Shown here: positions 17,801-25,004 of the stretch, piece by piece
Numbering within the stretch: position 1 is the first letter of the stretch
Layout: each line of letters begins with the position of its first letter
Source: CAVVIH01 sp963748295
GTDB lineage: Bacteria > Acidobacteriota > Vicinamibacteria > Vicinamibacterales > 2-12-FULL-66-21
Assembly: GCA_963748295.1 (NCBI GenBank)
Contig: CAVVIH010000001.1
Coordinates: 434,001-498,000 of the forward strand
Length of the DNA: 64,000 nt
Reading direction: 5' to 3'
The notes under the pieces: generated by a model
Database searches by the model: none
What the model was told of the DNA's origin: nothing
The model's input: the letters and a program-made list of their open reading frames with translations, nothing else
Made by a program: the position numbers and the translations under genes

Positions 17801-17894
17801 GCCCGCGGATCAGAAGAAGCTGCTCCCGGTGACGCCGCTCGGGCGTTACATCAAGGTGCTCCTGAGCTCGAACGAATTCCTCTTCGTGAACTGA
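14835..17894 (+). CDS. DUF1549/DUF1553 (PSCyt2/PSD1) protein with cytochrome-c-like N-terminus
   Basis: This 1019-residue exported protein has a signal peptide (to about residue 26) and a PSCyt1 planctomycete-type cytochrome c domain with CFDCH (C56, C59, H60). A DUF1549 domain follows (about 175-400) with PRTDIDRFILARLEREGL and a second CARCH (C371, C374, H375) followed by DHKYDPIT. A charged insert (about 400-640) contains a CPGCG pair. The DUF1553 domain (about 680-1000) contains RVIVNRIWKGHFGTGIV and NTPSNFGENGERPTHPELLE. These proteins are common in Planctomycetes, Verrucomicrobia and Acidobacteria next to DUF1501 and are suspected in glycan or sulfated-polymer turnover; the biochemistry is not established. 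The next gene starts 2 bp after its stop. Confidence 0.9.
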   Translation: MPARISPRTALILASAAFSGATLWAAQAAPATPMQPSALAIEFFEAQIRPLLVESCFDCHTDDEKGGLRLDSRERMLKGGESGPAIVPGDPDASLLMRAVRHTTGVEKMPRKADKLTEVQIAALATWIKDGAAWPIATSASSTAAPAAAKPDKVITAEQRAFWSFRPLQKPAIPEVGRRDWPRTDIDRFILARLEREGLAPVEPAPKRALIRRATLDLTGVPPTIEEIDAFAADDSPDAFAKVIDRLLASPRYGETWGRAWLDVARYGEDDPRSLDPQGRGYNPYPNAYLYRDWVIKAFNDDLPYADFVVAQIAGDLMDDAVRPRMLPALGLLGLGPWYYDNGSVEVTRADERHDRVDVVSRGFLGLTVACARCHDHKYDPITARDYYALAGVFLNSTYYEYPLAPKAVVNEYKATEKKIEQKEKLLGEFLQTESRQLAETHALSAAKYMQAAWKVTGEPKKDKARVVDEEKLDFELFDRWLRFLAKPPKFYPYLKDWQAMIAKGGSADEAKKLAQTFQALLLEIMFEKKEIDEENEIIAAKALPGTKKKKPSNLPNEFVTNDDFCPGCGLELKGLPPERMMLWTDAFRRDLEDGFDPAYTEYIKPGLLMFRGWGLERQLSGDRRKHVEDLRNDIKEMKKAQAPKFAYVHGVRDEEKPANLKLAIRGNPMKLGDEVPRRFLTVLSEAEPPRFGAGSGRLELARTIAAHPLTARVIVNRIWKGHFGTGIVNTPSNFGENGERPTHPELLEYLAQSFVANGTSIKKLHREIMLSAVYQLGSEHVAVNADKDSGNRLYWRANRQRLTAEQLRDSILFVSGALEEKMGGPSSELTPAFNRRTIYGKVSRYRMDQYLQLFDFPAPTISAEQRFATNVPLQRLFFMNSDFMQQQGELLARRVGDEPDARARIRKAYRLIFGRDPLETEIAAGVAYLTQEPMRTYEERKAESAKAESTKKDANAEKKPPSNLSDGEGPPPMTADGMMAGVVPGAGPPADQKKLLPVTPLGRYIKVLLSSNEFLFVN

Positions 17895-17896
17895 TC

Positions 17897-19366
17897 ATGA
17901 GCCATAGAGCCAGACGGCCCGTCACCCGGCGCGAGGCGCTGTGCCGCATCGGCAACGGCTTCGGCATGCTCGCGTTCGCCGGCATGGTGGGCGAGTCGCT
18001 CGCCACTGCCGCCACGCTGGTGGCTTCGCAGCTCGACCCGAAGGTGCGCGCCTCGGGCGGCCTGCATCATGCCGCGAAGGCGAAGCACGTCATCTTTCTG
18101 TTCATGAACGGCGGTTTGTCGCAGGTCGACAGCTTCGACCCGAAGCCGATGCTCGAGAAGTATCACGGGCAGCCGTTGCCCGGCGGGAGCATTGCCACCG
18201 AGCGCAAGACAGGCGCGCTGATGCGCTCGCCGTTCGCGTTCAAGAAATACGGCCAGTCCGGCATGGACGTCAGCGAGCTGTTTCCGCACGTCGGCGAATG
18301 CGCCGACGACATCTGCTTCATCCGCTCGGTCTACACGGACATCCCGAACCACGAGCCCTCGATGCTGATGATGAACACCGGCCACAGCCAGGTCGGCCGT
18401 CCATCCATCGGCTCGTGGCTCACCTACGGCCTTGGCACCGACAACAAGAACCTCCCCGGCTACGTCGTCCTCTGTCCCGACATTCCGACGACGGTGGGAC
18501 CGCCGCTGTGGAACAACGCGTTCCTGCCCGCGCTGCATCAGGGGACGTTCATCGGTGACAAGACCGAGAAGCCGGATCAGATCGTCGGCAAGGACTTCGA
18601 TCCGAAGAAGCTCGTCAACTACATTCACAACGACAAGTTCACGCTGACCGAGCAGCGCCGCGAGCTCGATCTGCTGGCCGATCTCGACCGGCTTCGCAAC
18701 GAGCGCGAGCAGATTCGCGATCCGCAGCTCGAGGCCGCCATCTCGTCGATGGAAATCGCCTATCGGATGCAGACCGAGGCGCCGGAGGTCTTCGACATCC
18801 GCAAGGAAACCGAGGCGACGCTGAAGCTGTATGGGCCCGGGAGCACCGCGCGCGGATGCCTCATGGCTGTCCGGCTCGTCGAGCGGGGCGTCCGCATGGT
18901 GCAGATCTACTACGCGAAGGGCGATCCGTGGGACGCCCACGCGGACATCCAGGCGCACCGGAAGAACGCCAAGGACTCGGATCAGCCGTTTGCCGCGGTG
19001 ATCAAGGACCTGAAGTCGCGCGGCCTCTTCGACGAGACACTCGTCGTCTGCGGCTCAGAGTTCGGCCGGACGCCGGTCTGCGAGATTGGCGGCGGCGCGG
19101 GCACGGTCCAGAACGGCCGCGATCACAACCCGTTCGGGTTTACCATGTGGCTCGCCGGCGCCGGGGTCAAAGGCGGCACGATCCACGGCGCGACGGACGA
19201 TTTCGGCTTCAAGGCGATTGAAAAGCCGGTGCACGTCCACGATCTGCACGCGACGATCCTGCACCTGATGGGCATCGATCACACGAAGCTGACGTATCGT
19301 TACAGCGGCCGGGATTTCCGGCTCACCGACGTTTCTGGCAACGTGATCAAGGAAATACTGAGTTAG
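17897..19366 (+). CDS. DUF1501 protein with Tat signal (sulfatase/alkaline-phosphatase-like fold)
   Basis: This 489-residue partner of the DUF1549/DUF1553 gene follows it by 2 bp. The N-terminus contains TRREALCRIGNGFGMLAFAG, a twin-arginine signal. Family phrases present are AKHVIFLFMNGGLSQVDSFD, YVVLCPDIPTTVGPPLW, TLVVCGSEFGRTP and GRDHNPFGFTMWLAGAGVKG, and the final HLMGIDHTKLTYRYSGRDFR is near-invariant in DUF1501. The fold is related to arylsulfatases, but the formylglycine motif CxPxR is absent. Its role is unknown; the pair probably works in the periplasm. Confidence 0.9.
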   Translation: MSHRARRPVTRREALCRIGNGFGMLAFAGMVGESLATAATLVASQLDPKVRASGGLHHAAKAKHVIFLFMNGGLSQVDSFDPKPMLEKYHGQPLPGGSIATERKTGALMRSPFAFKKYGQSGMDVSELFPHVGECADDICFIRSVYTDIPNHEPSMLMMNTGHSQVGRPSIGSWLTYGLGTDNKNLPGYVVLCPDIPTTVGPPLWNNAFLPALHQGTFIGDKTEKPDQIVGKDFDPKKLVNYIHNDKFTLTEQRRELDLLADLDRLRNEREQIRDPQLEAAISSMEIAYRMQTEAPEVFDIRKETEATLKLYGPGSTARGCLMAVRLVERGVRMVQIYYAKGDPWDAHADIQAHRKNAKDSDQPFAAVIKDLKSRGLFDETLVVCGSEFGRTPVCEIGGGAGTVQNGRDHNPFGFTMWLAGAGVKGGTIHGATDDFGFKAIEKPVHVHDLHATILHLMGIDHTKLTYRYSGRDFRLTDVSGNVIKEILS

Positions 19367-19380
19367 GAGGAAAGGTTTCC

Positions 19381-20331
19381 ATGCGCCGACGGATTCTTGC
19401 TGTTCTTTTCGCCGTCCTTGCTGTCCTCAGCATCGCGTCGGGTCCGGCCGCCCAGGTTTCTCCAGGTGCGGCCGCCCAGCAGGACGCGCCGGAATACGGT
19501 CCCGCCAAAGGCTCGCTGGTCATCGTCGGCGGCGGCGGCACGGACGGAACCGGCATCGTCGAAAAGTTCATCGAGCTTGCCGGCGGTCCTGAAGCCAAGG
19601 TCATCATCGTTCCCACCGCGGGCGGCAATCGCGCCGATGACGGCAGCATCCGGCAGTACAAGGAGGAGGAGCGCATCGCCTCCTGGATGCGCCGCGGCCT
19701 GAAGAACGTCAAGATGCTCCATACGCACGACCCGAAGGTCGCGGACACGCCGGAGTTCGTCAAGGATCTTCGCGAAGCCAACGCGGTATGGTTCGACGGC
19801 GGCCGCCAGTGGAACATCGTCGACTCGTACGCGAACACGCTCGCCTACAAGGAATTCCACAAAGTACTCGAGCGCGGCGGCGTCATCGGCGGAAGCTCCG
19901 CCGGGGCGACGATTCAGGGTGAGTATCTCGTCCGTGGGGACACCTCGGGACCGAACGTCATGATGACGGCGGAGCCGAACCACCAGGAAGCGTTCAAGTT
20001 CCTCCGCAAGTCCGCCGTCGATCAGCACATCAACGCGCGCAACCGGTGGGACGACCTGGTTCCGGTCATCCAGAAGTTTCCGAAGCTGCTCGGCATCGGC
20101 TTGTCCGAAGGCACGGCGATCATCGTGAAGGGCGACACCTTCGAGGTCATGGGCAAGTGGAAGGTGGCGGTCCACGACAACACGCACCTCTACCAGCCGT
20201 GGGAGAAGCCGTACTACGTCCTGTCCCAGGGCGACGTCTACAACATGAAGACGCGGAAGATCGAGAAGTACGGCAACGGCGTGACGCCGCGCCGCACGAC
20301 GACGACTGACGGACGCGGAGGCCAGCCCTGA
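19381..20331 (+). CDS. Cyanophycinase-like peptidase (family S51), exported
   Basis: The gene encodes 316 residues with a signal peptide (MRRRILAVLFAVLAVLSIAS). The peptidase S51 domain includes GSLVIVGGGGTDGTGIV, VIIVPTAGGNR, NAVWFDGGRQWNIVD and GGVIGGSSAGATIQGEYLVRG, with the probable nucleophile at S173. Cyanophycinases cleave beta-Asp-Arg dipeptides from cyanophycin; many exported relatives instead act on other isoaspartyl or aspartyl peptides. It follows the DUF1501 gene by 14 bp with a GAGGAAAGG box and is probably in the same operon. Its stop codon lies inside a CCTGAGCGAGCGCAGCGAG-type repeat. Confidence 0.88.
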   Translation: MRRRILAVLFAVLAVLSIASGPAAQVSPGAAAQQDAPEYGPAKGSLVIVGGGGTDGTGIVEKFIELAGGPEAKVIIVPTAGGNRADDGSIRQYKEEERIASWMRRGLKNVKMLHTHDPKVADTPEFVKDLREANAVWFDGGRQWNIVDSYANTLAYKEFHKVLERGGVIGGSSAGATIQGEYLVRGDTSGPNVMMTAEPNHQEAFKFLRKSAVDQHINARNRWDDLVPVIQKFPKLLGIGLSEGTAIIVKGDTFEVMGKWKVAVHDNTHLYQPWEKPYYVLSQGDVYNMKTRKIEKYGNGVTPRRTTTTDGRGGQP

Positions 20332-20353
20332 GCGAGCGCAGCGAGTCGAAGGG
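20327..20353. repeat. GAGCGAGCGCAGCGAGTCGAA repeat, copy 1
   Basis: The segment from CCTGAGCGAGCG through GCAGCGAGTCGAAGG fills the whole gap between two convergent stops. It supplies the TGA of the cyanophycinase gene and ends just before the stop of the response regulator. Related copies, in the other orientation, lie inside the AsmA-like gene (27065-27096) and the fucosidase gene (39582-39608). Confidence 0.75.
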
Positions 20354-20956
20354 CTACAACCAGCCGCGCTGACGGGCCAGGCGCGCGGCTTCGACCCGAT
20401 TCCGCGCGCCCAGCTTTCCGATCGATTCGGACAGGTAGTTCCGCACCGTTCCTTCCGAGAGCTTCAGGCGCTTTGCGATCTCCGCGCCGGACAGTCCCTC
20501 ATCAGCCAGACGCAGCACCTGCCGTTCCCGATCCGTCAGCGGATCGGGTTCGGTCCACGCTTCGCTCGCGAGTGACGGATCGATCGCGCGGCCGCCGCCG
20601 GCGACCCGCCTGATCGCATCAGCGAGCTGCGCCGACGGCGCATCTTTCAGCAGATATCCGGACGCGCCGACCTCGAGCGCGCGCCGCAGGTAGCCGGGGC
20701 GGGCAAACGTGGTGAGGATCACGACGCGGCAGTTGCAGCCTTTCTCGCGAAGCCGTGCCGCGAGGTCGAGCCCGGTGAGCCCGGGCATCTCGATGTCGGT
20801 GACGACGATGTCGGGGCGATGCTTCAGCGCGAGCGAGAGCGCCTCGTCGCCGGAGCGGGCCTGCGCGACGACCTCGAAATCGTCCTCGATCTCGAGCAGC
20901 GCCGTCAGCGCGCCCAGGACCATGGTCTGGTCCTCGGCAACGAGTATGCGGATCAC
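20354..20956 (-). CDS. NarL/LuxR-family response regulator, DesR-type
   Basis: This is a 200-residue response regulator. The receiver domain (1-120) has the acidic pair at D9, the phosphoacceptor D54 in VVTDIEMPG, and a lysine in GYLLKDAP (about residue 104). The C-terminal LuxR-type helix-turn-helix (135-200) has PLTDRERQVLRLADEGLS and IAKRLKLSEGTVRNYLSESIGKLGARNR. It is the output partner of the histidine kinase whose last codon overlaps its ATG (4-bp ATGA at 20953-20956). The closest plan is DesR, which controls membrane-lipid genes in Bacillus. Here the likely targets are the nearby ABC exporter and amidohydrolase, which is inference. Confidence 0.93.
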   Translation of the reverse strand: MIRILVAEDQTMVLGALTALLEIEDDFEVVAQARSGDEALSLALKHRPDIVVTDIEMPGLTGLDLAARLREKGCNCRVVILTTFARPGYLRRALEVGASGYLLKDAPSAQLADAIRRVAGGGRAIDPSLASEAWTEPDPLTDRERQVLRLADEGLSGAEIAKRLKLSEGTVRNYLSESIGKLGARNRVEAARLARQRGWL

Positions 20957-22053
20957 GACGCCGCCAGAACGCCGGCGGATGCGGCCTCACGCGCCGGGAT
21001 CGAGAGGACGAGCCGCGCGCCCTCCCCGCCGTCGACGTGCAGGCGGCCGCCAATCGCGCCGAGCCGGGTCCGCATGCCCGAGAGGCCGGCTCCTTCGACC
21101 AGATCGCCTCCGACGCCGTTGTCGGCCACGGTCAGAACGATCTCGTCCGCTTCGCGCGCGAGCGTCACGCGGCACACCGTCGCGCCGGCGTGGCGGACGA
21201 TGTTGGTGAGCGCTTCGCGAAGGCCGAGGGAGAGGGCGCGTTCTTCGTCGGCGCCGAGCGGCAGCGGCTCGAGGTCCGCTTCAAGCGCGACGCCTGCCGA
21301 TTCGAGCGCCTTGCGCCCCTTCTCGAGCTCGGCGGCAAATCCCTCGCCCCTGTAACCGTGGATGGCGTGGCGCACTTCGGCGAGCGCGTTGCGCGAGATC
21401 TGCTCGACCTCCCGGATCTCGATTGCCGCGCGGGCTGGGTTGCGGTCGGCGAGCTTGGCGGCCAGCTCGGACTTCAAGACGATGACGGAAAGCGTGTGTC
21501 CGAGCAGGTCGTGCAGATCGCGGGCGATCCGCTCGCGCTCGGCGGTGCGCGCGAGCTGCTCGGCCAGCTCATGGGCCTTGATCAGCGCCTGATCCTTGCG
21601 CCGCATCTCGGCGAAGTGGACGTTCGAGCCGCCGACCAGGATCGAGAACACGACTGCCGGCACCCACGATTGCGGGTGCAAGCCAAAGATCATCGTTTCG
21701 ACCGCCACGATCCCGACAATCACGGCGATCCACTTGATCCCGCGTGACGGCGGCGCGATCTCGCCGGCGAACGCGGCCGCGTAGATGAAGAAGCAGCTGC
21801 CGCCGGGATTGTGCGGTGTGACGATCGCCGCGATGGCGACGATGGCGAGGGCGATGCGCAGCAGCGCGGTGCCGCCGACCCAGAATCCGCGGAAGTAGAG
21901 GACGAGAAACACCGCGAGCGCGGCGCCGTCGAGCACCCACTCGGCCGGCGTGTTGCCCAGGAAGCCGTAGAACAGGAAGATCGAGACGTAGATCAGCCAT
22001 GCGAACGGCGTCCAGCCGACTGGCGAATCCGGCGGCAGCAGTCTCAGGCGCAT
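20953..22053 (-). CDS. Membrane sensor histidine kinase, DesK-type (HisKA_3)
   Basis: The gene encodes 366 residues from ATG 22053 (MRLRLLPPDSPVGWTPFAWL). Five or so membrane helices span residues 15-145. A short coiled coil follows (146-172), then the HisKA_3 dimerisation domain ERERIARDLHDLLGHTLSV with phosphoacceptor H181. The HATPase domain has LREALTNIVRHAGATVCRV (N box) and LTVADNGVGGD (G1 box). The frame is open to 22242, but the extra residues are antisense of the amidohydrolase. It starts 13 bp after the amidohydrolase stop and overlaps the response regulator by 4 bp, so the three are probably one transcript. The signal is unknown; DesK senses membrane fluidity. Confidence 0.92.
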   Translation of the reverse strand: MRLRLLPPDSPVGWTPFAWLIYVSIFLFYGFLGNTPAEWVLDGAALAVFLVLYFRGFWVGGTALLRIALAIVAIAAIVTPHNPGGSCFFIYAAAFAGEIAPPSRGIKWIAVIVGIVAVETMIFGLHPQSWVPAVVFSILVGGSNVHFAEMRRKDQALIKAHELAEQLARTAERERIARDLHDLLGHTLSVIVLKSELAAKLADRNPARAAIEIREVEQISRNALAEVRHAIHGYRGEGFAAELEKGRKALESAGVALEADLEPLPLGADEERALSLGLREALTNIVRHAGATVCRVTLAREADEIVLTVADNGVGGDLVEGAGLSGMRTRLGAIGGRLHVDGGEGARLVLSIPAREAASAGVLAAS

Positions 22054-22066
22054 GTCCGCCTCATTA

Positions 22067-23884
22067 TCACCGGAAGCGGACCTCGTCGATGGCGAAGCGG
22101 AAGGGGCCGGGCTTCGCGCCCGCCGAGAAGAGGATGCCCTTGATGTCCGAGCCATCGATGCCGGAGAACTGCGAGAACGGCACGACGAACTCCTTCCATT
22201 CCTTGCCGGGCGCGAAGGTATAGCCGACGGGGATGTCGCCAAGCCGGCTCGCGAACACCATCAGCTGATGCTGACCGCCGTCGCCGCGAGCCCAGAAGAC
22301 GATCTCCTTGAATCGCGACAGGTTGACCGGCGTCATCGGCGTCTTGTCGGGGAAGAACATCGCACCGGCCCACGGATACATCGCGCCGGCGGCGACCGTT
22401 CCGCTGACTTCGAGTGCGCCCGCCGTGTTGTTCGCCCCGCTCGTGATTACGGTCATCGCCGCCTCGGACTTGCCGCCCATCATCGAATCGGTGGAGATCT
22501 GCCAGCCGGTGCCGAACTCGACCGACGGCTCGCCCTTGTCGAAGGTGCTGACGATGCCGGTGGTGGTTGCCGCGTCAGCCACCGCCGGCGCCGTGCCGGC
22601 CACCGGCCGATCCGCGCGCACGCCGCCCTTCCAGATCTGCACGATGTCGCGCGTCGCGGTGATGTCCTCGGCGGGATTGCCGGAAACGAGGACGAGATCG
22701 GCACGCATGCCTTTTGCGATCCGGCCGCGATCGGTCAAGGCGAAGACCTTCGCCGGCACCGACGTGGCGGCGGCCAGCGCTGCTTCGGGGGTCAGGCCGG
22801 CCTTCACCAGCAGCTCGAGCTCGCGGTGAATGCTCGAGCCGTGGGCGGTGCCCGGATTCGGCGCATCCGAGCCGGCGAGGATCGGCACGCCGGCGTCGTG
22901 CAGGCTCTTGGTGGCGGCAAACGCGTAGTCGATCCGCAGGCGCGAGTTCGCTCGTTTCGGGAAGCTGGCGCCCAGGTTCGCTCGCTCGACGGGCGTGATG
23001 AGCGACTTCATGCGCGGGTCGTCGACCAGCGACGCCCCGCTCGGCACGCTGGTCGCGCTTTCGAGCACCGTGAGCGTCGGCGTGATGAACGCGCCGGCCT
23101 TCTTCACCCGCGCGGTGAAGTCCTCGGCGGGCGGCGAATCCTCGAAGAGGTGGATCAGGCCGCTCGCGCCGGCCGCGATCGCGTCATCGGCAGATGCCTG
23201 CGATCCGATGTGCACGACCGCCAGCTTGCCCGCCTTGCGCGCCGCCGCGATGGTGGCGCCCAGCGTCTCGCGGTCGATGCTCGGCATCTTCAGCTGATAC
23301 GCCGCGCCGCTGTCGTAGACGATCTTGATGTAGTCGGAGCCCTCGGCGATCCGGGCGGCGACGAACGCCTCGGCGTCCGCCGGCGAGGTCAGCGTCGGGA
23401 TCTTCATTCCGTATTCGGTGCCGTGCCCGCCCGGCGCCGTCACCAGCGTCCCGGCAGAGAAGAGGTCGGCCCGCTTGCTCGCGCCGCCGGGCTCGCGCTG
23501 CTGTTTCCGCATGGCCGCGGCGAAGCTGTAATCGGTGAACATGTCCAGCTCGGTGGTGACGCCGAACACGAGCGCCCGTTCGAGCGCGTCGCCAAACGCG
23601 TGCGTGTGGGCGTCGATGAGGCCCGGCAGGAGCGTCCGGCCGGTGCCGTCGATCGCCTCGATGACCGAAGGCGCTTTCGTGCCGACACTGGCGATGACGC
23701 CGTTCCTGACGATGACGTCGGTCGGCGGCAAGGTTTTCTCGCCGTCGAAGACGCGGACGTTGCGGATCACGAAGGTGCCGGACTCTTGAGCGTTGGCCGC
23801 TGAGGGTTTCGGCTTCGAGCCAGCCACGCCGACGGCGATCAGTGTTCCCCCGGCGAGGATTGCGGCAATGAATGTCTTATTCAT
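22067..23884 (-). CDS. Exported amidohydrolase with C-terminal CIA30-like domain
   Basis: The gene encodes 605 residues from ATG 23884 (MNKTFIAAILAGGTLIAVGV, signal peptide). The metal-dependent amidohydrolase domain (about 45-430) has FVIRNVRVFDGEKTLPPTDV, the HxH motif in LPGLIDAHTHAFGD, and the phrases AVVHIGSQASADDAIAAGAS and PILAGSDAPNPGTAHGSSIH, with the late aspartate of the metal site. The C-terminal 150 residues resemble the CIA30/galactose-binding fold (WQISTDSMMGGKSEAAM, FKEIVFWARGDGGQH, GILFSAGAKPGPFRFAIDEV). This fusion is known in soil bacteria, but the substrate is not; a prolidase- or imidazolonepropionase-like activity is possible. It is the first gene of a run that continues into the two-component pair. 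Confidence 0.87.
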   Translation of the reverse strand: MNKTFIAAILAGGTLIAVGVAGSKPKPSAANAQESGTFVIRNVRVFDGEKTLPPTDVIVRNGVIASVGTKAPSVIEAIDGTGRTLLPGLIDAHTHAFGDALERALVFGVTTELDMFTDYSFAAAMRKQQREPGGASKRADLFSAGTLVTAPGGHGTEYGMKIPTLTSPADAEAFVAARIAEGSDYIKIVYDSGAAYQLKMPSIDRETLGATIAAARKAGKLAVVHIGSQASADDAIAAGASGLIHLFEDSPPAEDFTARVKKAGAFITPTLTVLESATSVPSGASLVDDPRMKSLITPVERANLGASFPKRANSRLRIDYAFAATKSLHDAGVPILAGSDAPNPGTAHGSSIHRELELLVKAGLTPEAALAAATSVPAKVFALTDRGRIAKGMRADLVLVSGNPAEDITATRDIVQIWKGGVRADRPVAGTAPAVADAATTTGIVSTFDKGEPSVEFGTGWQISTDSMMGGKSEAAMTVITSGANNTAGALEVSGTVAAGAMYPWAGAMFFPDKTPMTPVNLSRFKEIVFWARGDGGQHQLMVFASRLGDIPVGYTFAPGKEWKEFVVPFSQFSGIDGSDIKGILFSAGAKPGPFRFAIDEVRFR

Positions 23885-23914
23885 AGTTGCACCACACACG
23901 CGCACGCTGACACT

Positions 23915-24242
23915 AGCCCACGGCAAACACGACGATCACGATGATCACGACGAGCACGAAGGAGATCACGAAGAAACCAGTCGAAGCACGAACGGCCTGT
24001 GGCGCCGCGCTTTCGCGCGGCACGAACCGACGCAAGGCGACAGATGCAAGCGCGCTTGTTCGCAGACGCGTTGCATCTGCCGTCTTGCGTTGGTTCGTCC
24101 GGCCGGCCGAAGGCCGGCGGGCCACAGGCCATTCCCGCCAGCCCCTTTTCAGCATGTGAAAACTCCGTGGGCTTCGTGCCTCCGTGTTGACGGGTCTTCT
24201 CCGTGGCCTCCGGCCGGCTCCTCGCCTCTAATTCCGCTATCT
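23915..24242. repeat. Composite intergenic palindromic element, copy B
   Basis: This fills the 358-bp gap between the ABC permease and the amidohydrolase. The left flank has CACGACGATCACGATG and CACGAAGG units. The core runs from GGCCTGTGGC (23994-24003) to GCCACAGGCC (24121-24130). A nested stem pairs CAGATGCAA (24041-24049) with TTGCATCTG (24071-24079) and ACGAACCGACGCAAG with CTTGCGTTGGTTCGT. The right flank has CTCCGTGGGCTTCGTGCCTCCGTG-like units. The 3' half of this core, read on the other strand, matches the 5' half of the copy A core at about 11669-11710 with about one mismatch. Confidence 0.78.
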
Positions 24243-25004
24243 CTAGCCAAAGTTCCGATCTTCGTCGCGACGATAACCCCACACGGCCAACGCCAACCCG
24301 ATAACCGTGAATCCTGCCAGCGCGGTGATGTGCGTCCAGGCCGGAGCGTCCCCGCCGGCGCCGATAGATTTCAGCGCGAGCTGACCGAGGTGATACGCGG
24401 GCATCCACGGCGCGATGGACTTCATGAAACTTGGCAGAACCTCGATCGGAATCCAGAGCCCTGACACGAATCCCATCGGCAGATACACGAGGTTGACGAC
24501 CGCCGGCGCGGCGTTCGGGCCGACCAGATAGCCGGCGGCAAGCCCGAGCGCGCAGAACGGGATCGCCCCGAGGATGAGCGTGCCGGCCATCGTCGCCCAG
24601 GCGGCAACGTCGAGGCGGACGCCGCCCGCCGTGATCGCGAGCGCGATCAACAGCGACACGATCGTCGCGGAGAACACCGCGCACACGAACATCTTGGCGG
24701 CGAAGAACGCGAGCGGCGGCATCGGACTCGCGCGCTTGAGGACGAGCCAGCCCTGGCCGCGCTCGACCGCGACGCCGACGCCGAACCCGAACAGCGCAGC
24801 GCCGATGACGCCGAACGCGCCATAGGTCGCCACCAGGTAGGTCGCCATGTTAATGCCGCCCATGCCGCGCCCGCCGAACACGAGCCCGAAGAGCGAGTAG
24901 AACATCACCGGAAACGCAATCGAGGGGATCGCGAAGCCGGGCATGCGCGCGACCTTGAGCAGCTCGTACTTGGCTTCGAGCGCATAGACGCGGGTCATGG
25001 TCAT
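24243..25004 (-). CDS. ABC-2 type transporter permease
   Basis: This 253-residue membrane protein has six predicted helices (for example GFAIPSIAFPVMFYSLFGLVF, TYGAFGVIGAALFGFGVGVA and FVCAVFSATIVSLLIALAIT). It carries the ABC-2 signature region near the end of the domain (VNLVYLPMGFVSGLWIPIEVLPSFMKSIAPWMPAY). Its start overlaps the stop of the ATPase gene by 4 bp (ATGA at 25001-25004), and an ATG two codons later is the alternative start. With the ATPase it forms a two-gene exporter of unknown substrate; such exporters often sit beside DesK/DesR-type kinases. The stop codon touches the edge of repeat element B. Confidence 0.92.
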   Translation of the reverse strand: MTMTRVYALEAKYELLKVARMPGFAIPSIAFPVMFYSLFGLVFGGRGMGGINMATYLVATYGAFGVIGAALFGFGVGVAVERGQGWLVLKRASPMPPLAFFAAKMFVCAVFSATIVSLLIALAITAGGVRLDVAAWATMAGTLILGAIPFCALGLAAGYLVGPNAAPAVVNLVYLPMGFVSGLWIPIEVLPSFMKSIAPWMPAYHLGQLALKSIGAGGDAPAWTHITALAGFTVIGLALAVWGYRRDEDRNFG

